Assembly: GCA_025355485.1 (NCBI GenBank)
Contig: JANXZP010000136.1
Location: 1-5,656 of the forward strand
Reading direction: 5' to 3'
Length of the DNA: 5,656 bases
DNA from: Pseudomonadota bacterium
GTDB taxonomy: Bacteria; Pseudomonadota; Gammaproteobacteria; Xanthomonadales; Xanthomonadaceae
Position numbers and translations under genes: made by a program
Shown here: positions 4,375 to 5,656 of the stretch, piece by piece
Position numbering within the stretch: position 1 is the stretch's first letter
Layout of the letters: the number at the start of each line of letters is the position of its first letter
The notes under the pieces: model-generated
What the model was told of the DNA's origin: nothing
What the model saw: only the letters and a program-made list of their open reading frames with translations
The model's database searches: none

Positions 4375-5331
4375 TCAGCTTCCCTGCGAGGACGGCAACG
4401 ACGGCGGACGCGCGACGACGGCCTGTTTCGCCATGCTTTCCTTCGCCAGTTCGGCGATGCCCGCGAGCGAGCCGAGGATCCCGGACGATTCCATCGGCAG
4501 CAGCACGAACTTCTGGTTCGGCGATTCGGCCAGCGCCTTGAACGCCTCGATGTATTTCTGCGCGACAAAGTAGTTGATCGCCTGCACGTTGCCCTGCGCG
4601 ATTGCGGTGCTGACCAGCTCGGTCGCCTTGGCTTCGGCCTCGGCCGATCGCTCGCGCGCTTCGGCGGCGCGGAACGCGGCTTCGCGATTGCCCTCGGCTT
4701 CGAGGATCACCGATTGCTTCTCGCCTTCGGCTTTGAGGATCGCGGCCTGGCGGAAGCCTTCGGCTTCGAGGATGTTCGCGCGCTTCTCGCGTTCGGCTTT
4801 CATCTGCCGCGCCATCGAATCGACCAGGTCGCGTGGCGGCGCGATGTCCTTGAGTTCGATGCGGTTGACCTTCAGGCCCCACGGATGGGTCGCCGCGTCC
4901 ACCGCAACCAGCACCTTGGCGTTGATCTCGTCGCGCTTGGACAGCGATTCATCGAGGTCGAGCGAACCGATCGCGGTACGGATGTTGGTCATGATCAGGT
5001 TGAGGATCGCGATCTCCAGCGTCGCGACCTCGTACGCGGCCTTGGCGGCGTCGAGCACCTGGAAGAACACCACGCCGTCGACCTTGACGACCGCGTTGTC
5101 CTTGGTGATCACGTCCTGTGATGGCACGTCGAGTACCTGTTCCATCATGTTGATCTTGCGGCCGACGCTGTACCAGATCGGCATCAGGATGTGCAGGCCC
5201 GGGTCCAGCGTGCGGGTGTATTTGCCGAAGCGCTCGACCGTCCACTCGTAGCCCTGCGGCACCATCCGCACGGCCTTGAAGAAGGTCACGATTCCAAAAA
5301 AGATGACGATGATTGCAACGATCCCGCTCAT
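4375..5331 (-). CDS. qmcA: SPFH/stomatin-type membrane protein, QmcA family
   Basis: This 318-residue protein closely follows E. coli QmcA (YbbK). It has one N-terminal membrane anchor (about 2-18) and a PHB/SPFH domain (about 22-180). The domain carries VPQGYEWTVERFGKYTRTL, GRKINMMEQVLDVPSQDVIT and NIRTAIGSLDLDESLSKRD. A coiled-coil region (about 175-240) follows, including three hendecads with the core IL-E/K-AEG, then the conserved QAINYFVAQKYIEAF and GIAELAKES. SPFH proteins form large membrane-bound cages or rings; QmcA has been linked to HflK/HflC-FtsH-type quality control, but its precise function is uncertain. The start is chosen at the ATG (5331-5329) because GGGGA (5343-5339) lies 7 nt upstream. 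A GTG at 5334 would add one residue with only 4-nt spacing. It is followed by its usual partner nfeD. The last 20 or so residues are Ala/Pro/Ser-rich and differ from E. coli. Confidence 0.95.
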   Translation of the reverse strand: MSGIVAIIVIFFGIVTFFKAVRMVPQGYEWTVERFGKYTRTLDPGLHILMPIWYSVGRKINMMEQVLDVPSQDVITKDNAVVKVDGVVFFQVLDAAKAAYEVATLEIAILNLIMTNIRTAIGSLDLDESLSKRDEINAKVLVAVDAATHPWGLKVNRIELKDIAPPRDLVDSMARQMKAEREKRANILEAEGFRQAAILKAEGEKQSVILEAEGNREAAFRAAEARERSAEAEAKATELVSTAIAQGNVQAINYFVAQKYIEAFKALAESPNQKFVLLPMESSGILGSLAGIAELAKESMAKQAVVARPPSLPSSQGS

Positions 5332-5364
5332 CACGATGTCCCCAGAACGACGGTAATTGAACCC

Positions 5365-5370
5365 AGTATA
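5365..5370 (-). promoter_or_regulatory. Candidate -10 element upstream of qmcA
   Basis: TATACT on the minus strand (5 of 6 to consensus) lies about 34 nt before the qmcA ATG in the 82-bp gap after the aldo/keto reductase. No recognisable -35 is found at 16-18 nt spacing, so the call rests on the -10 alone. The small leader would be about 25 nt. Confidence 0.3.
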
Positions 5371-5386
5371 TGCCGGCGGCTGTCAC

Positions 5387-5410
5387 TGCGATCCTTGCCC
5401 GATCGCAAGG
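5387..5410 (-). terminator. Overlapping hairpins after the aldo/keto reductase, possible terminator
   Basis: Two perfect stems overlap here: CCTTGC with GCAAGG (5410-5405 with 5398-5393, 6-nt loop) and TGCGATC with GATCGCA (5407-5401 with 5393-5387, 7-nt loop). They cannot form together. They start 3 nt after the stop codon of the reductase. No U-tract follows, so this is at most a weak or factor-assisted terminator or an mRNA 3'-end stabiliser. Confidence 0.3.
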
Positions 5411-5413
5411 CGC

Positions 5414-5656
5414 TCAGGCGGTCACCGCCTCGATGCGTTTCGCGGTGGCGTCGTCCAGCCGCTCGGCCAGATCCAGCGCACCCAGGTTCTCGCGCAACTG
5501 TTCGGGCCGGGTCGCGCCAAGGATCACGCTGGACACGTTCGGATTCTGCAGGCACCACGCGATCGCGAGTTGTGCGGGTTTCTCGCCGAGTTCCGCGGCC
5601 AGCGCGGTGAAGCGTCGCGCCTTTGCGAGCCGCGCCGCGCCCTCGTCGGTGGACAG
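5414..5656 (-). CDS. Aldo/keto reductase, C-terminal fragment
   Basis: The last 80 codons are visible and the gene continues past the right edge. The fragment begins LSTDEGAARLAKARRF and ends IEAVTA with TGA at 5416-5414. It carries the hallmark C-terminal part of NADP(H)-dependent aldo/keto reductases of the Kv-beta/YghZ-like type. This comprises LAIAWCLQNPNVSSVILGAT (residues 30-49 of the fragment), the strand and phosphate-binding loop that holds the 2'-phosphate of NADPH, then RPEQLRENLGALD, with Arg and Asn in the usual binding positions. The catalytic Asp-Tyr-Lys-His residues lie outside the window. Substrate cannot be inferred. It runs in the same direction as qmcA, 82 bp ahead of it, so co-transcription is possible. 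Confidence 0.9.
   Translation of the reverse strand: MSTDEGAARLAKARRFTALAAELGEKPAQLAIAWCLQNPNVSSVILGATRPEQLRENLGALDLAERLDDATAKRIEAVTA

Noticed and set aside
3938..4882. Longer version of the nfeD frame (about 314 codons) starting inside qmcA
   Set aside because: The extra N-terminal part is an out-of-phase reading of qmcA. The ATG at 4372 gives the family length, a membrane-segment start and a proper ribosome binding site.
1..5656. CRISPR array, insertion sequence, prophage, toxin-antitoxin or defence system
   Set aside because: No direct-repeat/spacer pattern, transposase, integrase or defence-type protein is visible. The only repeats are the heptamer arms and local hairpins described.

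Overview
The window is GC-rich and every convincing gene lies on the minus strand, so transcription runs from high to low coordinates. The proteins look like a gammaproteobacterium. The GcvT, GcvH, QmcA and NfeD sequences resemble their E. coli counterparts. A separate GcvPA subunit, GGGAA-type heptamer repeats between genes and a Lys/Ala/Pro-rich histone-like protein together suggest the Xanthomonadales (Rhodanobacteraceae-like). That placement is an inference from recalled family patterns, not from a search.

Reading in the direction of transcription: (1) 5656-5414 is the C-terminal end of an aldo/keto reductase. (2) 5331-3938 is a tight two-gene unit, qmcA (SPFH/stomatin-type membrane protein) and its usual partner nfeD (YbbJ-like), with only 2 nt between them. 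(3) 3866-790 is the glycine-cleavage cluster gcvT, gcvH, gcvPA. GcvT and GcvH are the aminomethyltransferase and lipoyl carrier. GcvPA is only the N-terminal half of the P protein, and the half carrying the PLP lysine (GcvPB) is not in the window. A heptamer-based inverted repeat sits between gcvH and gcvPA. (4) 789-53 has no credible protein gene but is full of nucleic-acid signals: a hairpin just after gcvPA, a two-state inverted repeat at 500-567, and a strong-looking sigma70 promoter with a near-consensus UP element at 391-441. That promoter would start a transcript near 384 pointing left. An intrinsic-terminator-like hairpin at 202-234 would end it as an RNA of about 180 nt, or it could read on through more hairpins as a leader of about 330 nt. 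(5) 52-1 is the first 17 codons of a lysine-rich, histone H1-like protein with a good ribosome binding site.

Most of the window is ordinary housekeeping. The part that most deserves a second look is 53-441, a candidate stable small RNA or structured 5' leader in front of the histone-like gene.
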